From NCBI GenBank assembly GCA_037176905.1, contig JBBBWG010005446.1, positions 35,161 through 99,160 of the forward strand: a stretch of DNA of 64,000 bases. The letters run 5' to 3'. Below are positions 1-10,084 of this stretch, piece by piece (the first letter of the stretch is position 1; each line of letters starts with the position of its first letter). The position numbers and the translations under genes were made by a program. The notes under the pieces are model-generated. The model had not been told where the DNA came from. It saw only the letters and a list, made by a program, of their open reading frames with translations, and did not search any database. The stretch is from Azolla pinnata (taxonomy: Eukaryota; Streptophyta; Polypodiopsida; Salviniales; Salviniaceae).

Positions 1-990
1 GTTCAACCACTTCGGGCCGGGCCTCGTGAAGCGCATGCCCAGGCAGGGTTGTTTGTTACTACTGTCTGTTGCTTGGTTGCTCTCTGACTTGTCTGTCTCC
101 TAGGGTCAAGCATCGCCGGAATTCAATCTCCGGAGAAGCTGACCTTGTTAAATCGTCCCCGACTCCTTGCGTTCTTTTTTTTTTTTTTACAGGTGCCGCT
201 TCGGCGTCGTCCACATCGCCCACAACAACTACGACGGATGGAAGGAGTACGCGATCGGCGGCAGCCTCCACCCGACCATCATCAGCGTCGGGAACCGCTT
301 CAACGCGCCGTCCACCAGGAACAAGGAGGTCAGGACCCGGCATCTTGTAATCTCTTTCTTTGGTTAATGAAAGCTATCTGTGTGTTTGCGTTCGCATTAT
401 TTCTTAAACATATATGTACGATGTAGAGATCCGTGATTTACGAGTGTAACCATACCCTAGAGCCTATCTATACCGTAATGTTGTCCCTCAGTGTACTATT
501 GCCCCCCAAAAATAGCTGACCATAGTTGACCCTATTATATCAAGACTGCAGTATAGAGGCCAATGAATGGTTATGCTCGCGATAAGATCGGTGTTGTACC
601 TCGATGAACTATGGCCCCCCCCCCCTGAAAATAGCTGACCATAGCTGACCCTATTCTATGAACACTACGGTACAGAGGCCAATGAATGGTTATGCTCGTG
701 ACAAGATCGGGATCGGACCAAGAGTGACTTACTAACCGATTGTCGTCCCCTTTTTTTTTGTCTGCCTGATTGAATTTCCACAGGTGACCAAAAGAGAGCG
801 CACGAAGCGGTGGAAGTCGTGGGTCTGGAAGTCGGTGGACGACACGTTCCTCAACGGCGCGTTCTTCCGCCAATCCGGCCCCAACGTCGACGTGAGGACA
901 TACGGGCTCGGTGCCGCGAGCCAGTTCGCACCATACATGACTTCGTCCGCGGGGCCGCTCACTTGCCCGGCAAAGTCCGCGTGCTACTAG
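1..990 (+). CDS. Pectate lyase (PL1 family), 3' end only
   Basis: The 3' part of a pectate lyase, a secreted enzyme that cleaves de-esterified pectin by beta-elimination in the cell wall. Three exons are visible: 1-42, 193-328 and 784-990 (stop TAG). They join in phase and give [14 protein letters not shown], then [16 protein letters not shown], then [17 protein letters not shown]. The family hallmarks are the MPRCR segment, the AIGGS-PTI-GNRF region, the KEVTKR linker and the WKSW...NGAFF block. The start and the calcium-binding core lie upstream of the window. The first intron (43-192) has a GC donor. Coding sequence is GC-rich. Family assignment is firm from these motifs; substrate preference cannot be told. 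Confidence 0.93.
43..192 (+). other. GC-AG intron in the pectate lyase gene
   Basis: The exon ends ...CCCAG and the next bases are GCAGGG; the 3' border is a T-rich tract ending ACAG at 192. Only this GC donor gives the conserved MPR|CR junction in frame (codon split 2+1). A GT donor nearby would break the conserved protein. Confidence 0.75.
478..709 (+). repeat. Two-copy tandem duplication, ~115 bp, in pectate lyase intron 2
   Basis: Copy 1 (478-590) and copy 2 (591-709) share the core AATAGCTGACCATAG and a long shared tail ending CTCGYGAYAAGATCGG. They differ mainly by the length of a C run and scattered substitutions, so this is a moderately old tandem duplication confined to the intron. 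Confidence 0.85.
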
Positions 991-1166
991 ACTTTGCGCT
1001 CTGTCCGCATTGGCCCCGGCTCTCTGCACCCTCCCTCTTGTATTCGTAGAGGCGGTTGGAAGTGGTGCACTATATCTGTATAGTGTGGTTTCTTTGGCCA
1101 TGGTATTGTACCTCTAATCGGACTCTGGCTCCTGTTGTTTGTGTATAACCAACCTTCTCTGCAGCG

Positions 1167-1172
1167 AATAAA
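1167..1172 (+). terminator. Poly(A) signal AATAAA, pectate lyase
   Basis: AATAAA lies about 180 bases after the stop codon and is followed at 1180-1194 by a genomic run of A. The A run would look like a poly(A) tail in cDNA and could prime internally. Confidence 0.5.
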
Positions 1173-1194
1173 GCGGAACAAAAAAAAAAAAAAA

Positions 1195-1997
1195 CCAAGC
1201 CCATTGCTTGCTTTGATAGATTGCTCGCAGCTCGATTTGGCCTCGTCACGTTGAATTCCCGATGCCTTGCTAAACTCAAAGACAAACCACTCGACAACTT
1301 GACTTTTGCGTGTGATGGCCTCTGTTGGGATTTGGATTTCGACAACTAGATCTCTTCATCGAGATTTGATCATGCGATTCTGGCACTTTTAAGAGAATCT
1401 AGAGAGCTCAAACCTATATATACCCCCCGAGATTGAATCCCCAAAGTTCTTATATTCGTCCAGCATGAATGATCCATTTTGTGGCACGATAGTTCCTTTG
1501 TACATGGCGCAACATCCCCTCGGAAAACCTGTACCTTTTGTTATTTTCTCGACAAAAGCATGATCTATCCGGGAAGAAAAAAAAGGCGAATAGACCCATG
1601 CAACACTCGACGTAGTGGGCTATAAGTTTCAATACGATCGAGCCCGAATGCCGGATTGTCACGTTTACTATTCACTATCGGGGGGATCTTTTAGAGTTTA
1701 TAAGGTAATTACAGGAGATCCACAACAGGCATACATACATCGTCGCATCGGTTTCTTTCGCTGGTCTGCTTAGATTCGTTTTTCTTCAGGCTTGTCGCGT
1801 TTACGTTTCGGATTATTACCCCGGATGTTTTTTGACTCATAACTAAGAGAAGCTTCCTGACTTGGAATATATCTGCTTTCTCTTGAGTAGGGGTATTTCT
1901 GTGAAAGGGTTTTGGGTAGGGGTATCCAGGGAATTAATTAATAAGGGGCATTTCCAGAATTAAAAAAATTAAGTCAATCCATTTGATGTTCTAGAAC
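1195..1997. other. Intergenic, no gene seen
   Basis: Between the pectate lyase 3' end and the FES1 5' region. Only short, non-conserved ORFs occur on either strand. The right end is AT-rich and probably holds the FES1 promoter. Confidence 0.6.
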
Positions 1998-2050
1998 CTT
2001 CTTCTTCTTCTTCTTCTTCTTCTTCTTCTTTCTTTCTTTCTTCTTCTTCT
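1998..2050 (+). repeat. (CTT)n/(CTTT)n tract in FES1 5' leader
   Basis: A continuous pyrimidine CTT microsatellite ends about 40 bases before the FES1 start codon. Similar tracts precede or open the CofD-like, NT-C2 and CHI-like genes in this window, so it may act as a pyrimidine patch at the core promoter or leader. Confidence 0.7.
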
Positions 2051-2088
2051 CTGTGTTGTGTTCTCTGCGACTCTCTGTGAATTCGGCG

Positions 2089-5000
2089 ATGGCGGACGGC
2101 GGCGTTCCCGGTGGACCTGACTGGCAGGGGCTCCTCAAGTGGAGCCTTTCCCACAGCGATGGCACGTCTCCTCCTCGGCGTCTCAGGTTCTTCCTATCCT
2201 TTGCTTCTTCTTCTTCTTCTTTCGTCTTCACGTAGCACACGTGCACAAGCAAAGAACGAGTGCGCGGGGAATGAGGTTGAGCCCGAGAGAAAGGTCTGGC
2301 GCTCTTGCGAGATTCCCAGAGTTTCGTATTCGCTCACTCCCTCTCTCTCGCGCGCAGTGAGGACGACAGGAAATGGTTCATGGAAGCGATGGACGCGCAG
2401 ACTGTAGACGTCATCCGGCGTATGAAGGAAATATCGACAGTGATGAACTTGCCACACGATTTGCTTCTGTCTCAAGGAGTTACGGTCGAAGATCTAGAAG
2501 GTTGGGACTCTCTGTTTCCTTTGATCAGGCGCTCTAATAGCGAGGAATTGTGTATCTTTAGCGTGAGTTTGCGTTTCCTTGTAGTGTTGTCAATTTGCAT
2601 TAGCTCAATTATCGTAGAAAGCAAAAGTTAGGTTTTTTATTGTGTGGAGTTTCAATCTCTACAGACCATATCTATGTTGAACCATGATAGACTGTGGAGG
2701 TGGATGTGCTGGGTGTTGGGATGAATATGACGATGTATGTCTACAGCTATGAGAAATTTGCGTTGGATGAGATCACAAATACATTGAGTATTAATCTGTA
2801 GCTTGTGTTTTCACATAGTTGAATTGATGGATGTAGCTGCGACCAGTATAGGGAAGATAGCACTATTCTTATCCCATTGCACATGTGTTATATAGCCCAG
2901 TGATTGCAGTTTCAGTCATTGTAAAGGAAACTTAGGTACCTGCCTACATTATTCTTGAGGAGCTGACATCGATGAGTTCAGTTCATTCAAAATTTAATTT
3001 GCTTTGTGTTGTGCTGTGCATGCATATCTAACATTCACTGTAGCTGGCATATACCCTGGAGTCTAGTTTTGTAGCTGGCATTGATTCTGATAAGTACCAT
3101 GCTTTGCTCACGTTATTGGGTTCAGCTTATTTGGAATAGAATATATGGTGTTGTAGCTCATTGGCCGCTTACTGCTTGCTTGAATTGTAACACAATCTGT
3201 GTGCCAGTTACCAGTGTCCTGTTCATACGAGTGTTAATAAAGTAAAAAAGTGCCTGTAAGATCACTAGTGACTTACGATGGGAGGTTGTACGGTAAGCCA
3301 TAGCACTGATCTTACTGTTTTCCGATTTATCAGTTGTTGTAATAATGATTAATGTGTCTCTACTGTAGCTACATTGTGTATTATGCAATTTAAGGATGTC
3401 GCTAAGCGCCCTTCTCCTTATGTGATTTTTTAGGAATGCTGGAGGAGCTCCAGATGCATGTGGAGTCTATTGACATGGCAAATGGTAATTAATCTGTATA
3501 TTTTGAAAAAACTTGTTGTGATTCTCTCTCGAATGTCAGATTTCAGTGATGTCCTTTGAAGCTGTGAACCGTCTCATGGCTATTTCCTTTGTTCAGATTT
3601 GCATGCGATTGGAGGTTTGACCCCTCTTTTGAATTATCTGAAGAACCCTAATGCATCCATCAGAGCCAGAGCATCCGAGGTTGTGAGCACCATGGTTCAG
3701 AATAACCCAAAATGTCAGGAAACTGTCCTGGAGGCTAAGGGTTTGGAGTTCTTACTCCTCAATTTCATGTCGGATCCGGACTCGACAGTACGAGCCAAGT
3801 CATTAGGGGCCATATCATGTAAGAATCTATCAACAAATTAGGAAAGTTGACAACTTGTCTCCACTTGTTGTAGGTCTGAAGACGCATATGTTTTATAGTG
3901 ATGATTGAATGTCAATACACTTTCGTTTATTTCTTATTTGGAAATATATTAATTCAAGTTACCTCTGCAGCCTTGATTCGGAATAACAAGCCTGGAGTTT
4001 CTGCATTCCGCCTAGGTAATGGCTATGTGGGACTCAAGGACGCATTAGCTTCTGATAACCTGAAGTTCCAGAGGTAACAGGTCTATTTATGTGGATCCTT
4101 TTCCATTGTATCGTAAGTAATAATTGTGAATTAATGAATAATACAGCGGCGTCAATGTGAGTAGATGTTAGATAATTGTAAAATAATAATTTCCCTTTAT
4201 AATTTAGTGCAATGAACTAAAATTTAGTGTCACAAGAAAATCTTTGAACTAAAATTTAGTGTCACAAGAAAATCTTCAGCACTTGAAGTTTTCGTTGAAG
4301 CAGAATTTATCTAGTTAATTGGTTTGTGATGCTTGAATTCAGAAACTGTTATATAAGGTAGGTTTATAAATCTATGTAATCAGGTTGGGTGGTAGAGGTT
4401 CCTCTTTCCAGGATTTCCAAAGCATATAAACCGAAGTAAAAATGTGGGGCTTGCTTTGCAATTATATGCGTAGATTGGGAATTGTTAGAATCATGTTGAC
4501 GATCAAGAAAATATGAGTTCATCAGGATTGACTAGGCAAAAAACACGGCATTTTTTAATCCCCTTATTTCTCTATTATATTCCAAATTTACTAGCAGTGT
4601 GTTGATGCATTTGGGATTATATGCACAGCTTATCTTTAAATTGTGGGCACAGAAAAGGTTTGCTAGAAATGCACTGCCGTTTACATGAGACGTGAAGTGA
4701 CAATAGCATTCATGGTGGATCATGGATTTATGAAACAACGATTGACTCTTGTAATAAGTGCTGATGATGCTGACTTAATTCGTATTCTTATCCTTAAATT
4801 GTGTGCGCAGGAAAGGTTTGCAAGTATTGCACTACCTTTTACATGAGAACCCGAGTGACAGTAGTGTTGCGGTAGAGCTCGGGTTTGTCAAACCACTAGT
4901 GAGTCTTGCATGTGCTGATGATGCTGACATCCGGCAAGCTGCATTACGCAGTCTCATGGAGATGGCAAGGAGCAAGAGATTGACCGATACTTCAGAGGAG

Positions 5001-5321
5001 ATCGAGAGCATGAATAACTTACGGAGAGCTCTGGAATCTAGGGTGGAGCAGATTCGAGGGATGGTAGATCAGGAAGAACTCGGGGCAGTTAAGGAGGAGC
5101 GAGCATTGATTGACTCATTGTGGGAGATTTGTTTTCATGAGCCGTCGCAATTGCGTGAGAGCGGTCTTCTTGCTTTACCGGGCGATGATGAACCGCCTCC
5201 AGATGTTGCTAGTCAATTGTTTGAGCCTGCTTTGAGAGCTTGGTCAGCACCAAGGCCCCCAGTAGGCTCACAAAATGAGGACATAACAGCAACAAAGCCT
5301 CCTTTGCTTCTAGGAGGTTAG
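2089..5321 (+). CDS. FES1: Hsp70 nucleotide-exchange factor FES1/HspBP1-like
   Basis: Cytosolic armadillo-type exchange factor that releases ADP from Hsp70 and protects Hsp70 clients during heat stress. Exons: 2089-2186, 2358-2500, 3434-3484, 3597-3818, 3971-4073, 4811-5321; total 1,128 nt, 375 aa, close to plant Fes1A. The N-terminus has the Fes1 signature LLKWSLSHSDGT followed by EDDRKWFMEAM. The middle exons carry the ARM repeats (AIGGLTPLLNYLKNPNASIR; FMSDPDSTVRAKSLGAIS; LVSLACADDADIRQAALRSL). The C-terminal ~90 residues are charged and then variable. The start ATG at 2089 is chosen because the family begins just before the WQGLLKWSL block. Intron 5 holds a decayed copy of the last exon's start. 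Confidence 0.93.
4214..4276 (+). repeat. 31-bp tandem duplication in FES1 intron 5
   Basis: The unit beginning GAACTAAAATTTAGTGTCAC occurs at 4214-4244 and again, identical, at 4246-4276. The perfect identity implies a recent event. Confidence 0.9.
4629..4775 (+). pseudogene. Relic duplicate of the 5' part of FES1 exon 6
   Basis: This intronic stretch aligns along its length with 4787-4928, which spans the acceptor and first part of exon 6. Both share CTTATCYTTAAATTGTGKGC, the AG border, AAAGGTTTGCWAGWAWTGCA and, at the end, GTGCTGATGATGCTGAC. The relic has a TGA in the frame of the real exon (after CATGAGACG), so its inclusion would truncate the protein. It reads as a tandem exon duplication of ~155 bp that has since decayed. 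Confidence 0.85.
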
Positions 5322-7555
5322 AACCTCGTGATCTGAACTTTTCAAATTCGATGTAATAGTTAAATGCATAATCACACAGTTCGTTTTGTTTTGTGAGAGG
5401 CGTAAGCAATATTGCGAACCCTTTTTCAAAAGTGTTCGCGTGTACATATTCTCTTCTTCATCTTCTTCCTTGGTGGTAAGATTCATGAATCTTGCGTTAA
5501 GGTTTTTTTTAGTAAAGCTGCAGAAGAACGCTAGCTAAACTGTTCAGAGAATATCAAAATCTGAAATAAGACAAGCGCTGAAGAGAATGGGAAGTCAAGT
5601 CATGTGGATGCTACATGTCGGCTTGCAAAGAGAATGAACAATGATAATTTATGGATGGATTCTGACTGCGTAGTGAAAATTTGGACCCACAAAGAAGTTT
5701 GTTTTCTTGTAATATCTTTTGATATCTTCTTACATGATTATTGTTAATGATTATCTTCTTACATGATTATTGTTAAGTTTGCAATTAGGTTACAGATATC
5801 TGTCAAAGGCCGGAAGGGGTCCCCCCTCTCAAATACCTAGGCCTACTGCAAATACTCTAATGCTTGGAGTGATAGATTCATAATTGTTCGCGAGATTGCT
5901 TGAGGGTAAATATTTATGATTTGAAAAATGCATTATGTTTGTTGAGGGTAATGTGTATGAAGAATAGTGTTTTATATATGAAGTGTATAATATTAGGGTT
6001 GGAAGTTGCTTGATGAGAAAGTGGCCACCGATTGTGTCAAATTCGCATACCTAAACGATGATTAGCAAGTGTTAGACTATATGAGACGACAAGTGGTAAG
6101 CGGGTTCAATAATGAGTTATCTTTTGGGAATCATTTTTATATTGCATCAAAATCCCTCAATCAATCACCTCTTGTTTACACCCCCCCTCCTATGAATTCC
6201 AAGTTTGAATAGTTCTGCCCACTTCATACTCTCCATTGAAAAGACTTCCACTAAAAACATTTGCTGGAAGCAACCTTAAGTAATTGGAAAGAACAGTGGT
6301 CGGGGAGTGATGCATTAGTCTACAGCACGAGCAGAAGAACAGTGGCAAGTTCCATGAATCGTGCAGAGTGGGTAATGGAATCGGTGTTGCATGACCGATG
6401 GCCGATGATTCTGATAATCAAGTATGGAACAATTAGCTTTCATAGATTGTGGAAAGGTTGGTCTCAGAACGGTGGATCGAGCAGGATCGAGCAGATGACT
6501 GAGGTATTTTTCTCGTTTTTGTTTGCTTTCGTGGTGTTATGCCATTGTGGTAAGAAACATTGGAAATCGATGCGGATTTGGGATGCATAGAGTTTGTGGA
6601 GGGCCATTGTTTTGTAGTGATGTGTTAGGTAGATATGCCCCCTTTCTGTGTGTCGAATAATCCACGTGCAATCCCTATTACAATGACTAAGTATGAATAT
6701 GATTGGATTCGCTTCATGAGGGTCCTTCTGATCATCCTCGCCTCGTCAAGAATTTGTCACATTAGGTGTTTGTCATCTATCTATTTGTCCATGCTGCCAT
6801 CTCATATTAGTGTTTTTTTATTTATTTAAAAGAAACAAGCGTCGTGGATTTGCAGGTAAAGATAATGCATATATGTCGAAGGGCGACTTTGTGAATCGGA
6901 TTCCACGTGTAAGTCGGGCAAATGTGGCCTTTGGATCTTCACCTACTCTTCAAAACATTTGATTAATGAGAGGGAAGGGGGTTTAGCTCATTTCGCTTTA
7001 CTCGATTTGACGCTCTTTCTTCTTCAGAATCTGTGGTTTGCATACAATAGGGGTGCATTCAGAGAGTTCAAATGAATTGTCAGCTGAAGAGAACAATGCC
7101 GAATGCCGCTGCAACGTCGAGGCCGATTTTGGTCAAGTTATGGAGCTCCAAAACATGCTGCTGGCCGAAAGAGCCGACACACGACCCTTTTGTGAAAGTT
7201 GTAATTGTGTGGCAACTTCTTAAAAATGGCTGCTTTGTGCAACAAGCTTTCAGATTTAGAAGAGTGCAAAAAATTCACTTAGAAGATGCCGATTTGAACT
7301 ACGGATGGATTTTGGTAAGAATCATTTTAACTAGTGTGACAAGAAGCCGAGTTTATCCCCACTTGTACTACACCCCAGGGGGAAAACTCCATCTATATTA
7401 ATTACAAAGGTGGCAATCGACTCGATCGATCGATCGATCAGCTGGTCAGATGTTGAGGTATAGCTCGACCCCGTGTATCATATATTGCGGGGGGGGGGGG
7501 GGATTTATGTTTGGGAATTCATTGAACCTTCAAATCTCCAATGAACCTTCAAATC
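5322..7555. other. Intergenic with a small tandem duplication; no firm gene
   Basis: Follows FES1. A 26-bp unit (TATCTTCTTACATGATTATT...) is duplicated at about 5723-5747 and 5751-5776. Short ORFs at 6261-6590 and 7038-7223 are open but match no family I recognise and have no convincing splice partners. A run of G at 7490-7502 and a (GATC)n stretch near 7426 precede the 3' end of the minus-strand VQ gene. Confidence 0.5.
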
Positions 7556-8659
7556 TCATTGGGCATCAGGGATCGATGTCCCGAAGACGGCTTCTTGATC
7601 GAGTATTTCCATGAAGTAGGAGTTGAGCTCGTCGTCGGAGCAGAAGCTGCGAGGAGAGGTTGATGTAGCCGCGGGGTTAATAACGTCGTGGATCGGAGGG
7701 ATCATGTTGACAGACCCAGGGTTCATTGAGCAAGCATCGGCGATGGTACCGATAGGCGTGAGATCGGCGGGGCTAGAAGCTGTGCCAAAGATGGCTAGGT
7801 TGCAAGCAGCGGCGGTAGAAGCACCAATATCGAAGGAAGACATATTGGGTGGATTAGAAGCCATATTGGGCAGATAATTAGCACTATTGGTGCCCACAAT
7901 ATTGGGGTGCATGCTGGCTAGCTGGTGATCAGTGCTAGAAGTTATACCATTGGGGGCATTGCATACTGGGCGGCTTCCGGCAGCTGGACGATGATCGTCG
8001 ACGCGATCAACGTCGCGGTACTGATACCGATACGATCGATCGTGGATGCGAATGCCGCGATCACGGCATGATCGAATCTCGCGGCTGTGCTGCAGCTGGA
8101 GTAAGCGCATCGCATCTGGATTGTGATCGACGATCCGCGCCCGGCGAAGATCGTCGATGCTGCCCCCGAGGAGGAGGAGGCGGCGGCGGCGGCGGCTGGC
8201 GGAGCGATCGATCTCGCATCGACCGCCGGCGAATCGCGGGCGAGAATCGCGGAGCGGAATATCGGCGATGTAACGATGATCGTCCCCCGCGATGCTATCG
8301 TGGGCAATATGGCCATGGAAGCTAGGATTCAGATGATGATCATGATCATGATCATGATCATGAGGAGGAGGAGGAGGAGGAGGAGGAGGAGGAGGGTGGG
8401 CATTTGCAGAGGATGGTAATGGTGATGCTGGTGGTGATGAAGAGGAACAAGAAGATGGTGATGCTGATGCTGATGCTGCTGATGAAGATGAAGAAGAAGA
8501 AGAAGAATCTGATGGTGGGCTATGGTTTAATCCTGTGAATTTCTGCACAAGCAGGTGGAAATTGGAAGGCTCTGCATGAATGAAGATGGGAGCTTGAACC
8601 TGCACAACCCTAGTTATGACCACATGACCTGTTAGCCTCTTCCTCTTCATCATCACCAT
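7556..8659 (-). CDS. VQ motif-containing protein
   Basis: Plant-specific transcriptional co-regulator that binds WRKY factors through a short VQ motif and acts in the nucleus in defence and development. Single exon, 367 aa, as usual for the family. The motif FHLLVQKFTG is at residues 34-43 (FxxxVQxxTG), preceded by IFIHAEPSN, matching the family's FVQADxxNF lead-in. A basic MKRKR start could help nuclear entry. Serine, proline (11-residue run) and His-Asp repeats follow; the HDHDHDHDH run is encoded by a (CATGAT)n microsatellite. The C-terminus (SDDELNSYFMEIL) resembles the acidic end seen in longer VQ proteins. ATG at 8659 is the first ATG; the frame stays open upstream only through a pentanucleotide repeat lacking ATG. 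The central Arg-rich part is low complexity and least certain. Confidence 0.85.
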   Translation of the reverse strand: MVMMKRKRLTGHVVITRVVQVQAPIFIHAEPSNFHLLVQKFTGLNHSPPSDSSSSSSSSSAASASASPSSCSSSSPPASPLPSSANAHPPPPPPPPPPPHDHDHDHDHHLNPSFHGHIAHDSIAGDDHRYIADIPLRDSRPRFAGGRCEIDRSASRRRRRLLLLGGSIDDLRRARIVDHNPDAMRLLQLQHSREIRSCRDRGIRIHDRSYRYQYRDVDRVDDHRPAAGSRPVCNAPNGITSSTDHQLASMHPNIVGTNSANYLPNMASNPPNMSSFDIGASTAAACNLAIFGTASSPADLTPIGTIADACSMNPGSVNMIPPIHDVINPAATSTSPRSFCSDDELNSYFMEILDQEAVFGTSIPDAQ

Positions 8660-8660
8660 C

Positions 8661-8714
8661 TCCTTCCTTCCCTTCCCTTCCCTTCCCTTCCCTTCCCTTC
8701 CCTTTCCTTCCTTC
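8661..8714. repeat. (CCTTC)n pentanucleotide repeat in VQ 5' leader
   Basis: About ten units of CCTTC/CCCTT lie immediately upstream of the VQ start codon (purine-rich GGAAG on the coding strand). Expected to be length-polymorphic. Confidence 0.9.
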
Positions 8715-9629
8715 AAATCTTTGCTTCTCTTAAAACTTCTCTACAGCCAAATTCTCAGATTTATGCAAGTTCTCATTCAATCCAGCTAACTATTGTGTGT
8801 GTGTGTATATCTTCTTCTCCATCTTCTTTTTAATGCCTTGCATTCTCTTTTTTGTCATGCTCCATTTGACAAATTTCCACAGACTTTCCTATTCCTGTGG
8901 ATTGATTAAGTTATTTGTTTGCATTCTTATTTTAGTTCTTATTTAGAAAAGTTCTTGTCATTAGCCGATGATTCCTATGTTTCTGATTGATTAATCCATT
9001 TGTTTGTTTATTTTTATACTGATTTAAGAAAAACAATTCCTTCGTTGCTTATAATTCCTATTTCTTATTGATTAGGTTATTTGGTTGCATTGTTGTTTTA
9101 TTTAGTTTTACATTTGTTTATTGTTTATGTAAAAAAAAACGATTCTTTCCTCGCTTATAATTTATAATCCCTAATTCTATTAATTAATCTATCTGCTACT
9201 AAACTTACTTCTTCATAGCTAATTAATGATTGAAAACGAAGATCATGTCATTAGTGATAAAAAAAAATGCCAATGGCTCCATTCTTGTTTTAACATTGTT
9301 TACAATTGTTTTCAATCTTGTTTCTTATCATTTACTGGGTTTTGGATCAGCAAATATTTGTTATTTATTTCTTTATGTATATGCATAGCATGCATACAAA
9401 ATATACATATATATATGTGCATATATAAATTCTTTATTTTATTTGATTTATATTTTATTTTGCTGATTTTCTTGTGTTTATGCAAAACATCTAATTACAA
9501 CTAGGGAAATTTTCCAAAAAATTGAACAAATTATGTAGCTTGATTCCAAAGTTACAAACTCTCTGGAGTAAAACATTTTCCGGAAATGATGGCCGTCAAC
9601 ATCGGACATGAGCTAGCAGCAGGTCGGAG
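8715..9629. other. AT-rich upstream region of the VQ gene
   Basis: Strongly AT-rich, with many TTTATTT-like runs and no conserved ORF. It probably contains the VQ promoter; no specific element can be called with confidence. Confidence 0.5.
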
Positions 9630-10047
9630 ATGGCGATTTCAGAGGGGGACGCCGAAACCCATCGAGAAATCTCTCGATCGATCGAAAGCCACTCACAGGA
9701 CGAACAACGATCGCGATTCATTGATCGATGCAGAACTCGCTATTGGCAGCAGGTGGGTGAGGCTCCTCGACCGCATACGCAGCTCACTATAACGTTGAGT
9801 GTCATATAGTATTGGATCTGTCTGTGAACAGTAGCAGTACATGGTTTCGGATCACTTCGATGCAGATTGCGAGGCTGCATTTGAACTATTCGGAAAGAAG
9901 AAGAAGAAGAAGAAGAAAGCTGCTTCTACGTTTCAGCATCTGCGGGGAATATGCACACACGAGGATACAGGCATTCGATGGCCAGATGCCGAAATGGCCA
10001 GTTCCGTGGCCATGTCGGAAAACCCAAATTTGGCCATAATCAAACAG
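9630..10047 (+). CDS. Candidate two-exon coding piece, unknown
   Basis: ATG at 9630 opens a 41-codon exon (MAISEGDAETHREISRS...) ending TGGCAGCAG|GTGGGT, a good donor. A second stretch, 9838-10047, starts after GTAGCAG and runs 70 codons in phase (DHFDADCEAAFELFG, then a Lys run from an AAG microsatellite, then ICTHEDTGIRWPDAEMA) to AAACAG|GTGAAA. The next bases are the telomere-like array, so no downstream exon is visible. I recognise no family; chance open frames are a real alternative. Confidence 0.2.
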
Positions 10048-10084
10048 GTGAAAGGCAATACCTAACCAACCGTATCAGAAAGCC

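Noticed and set aside
3158-3388. Minus-strand ORF of 76 residues
   Set aside because: Lies wholly within FES1 intron 2 with no family resemblance.
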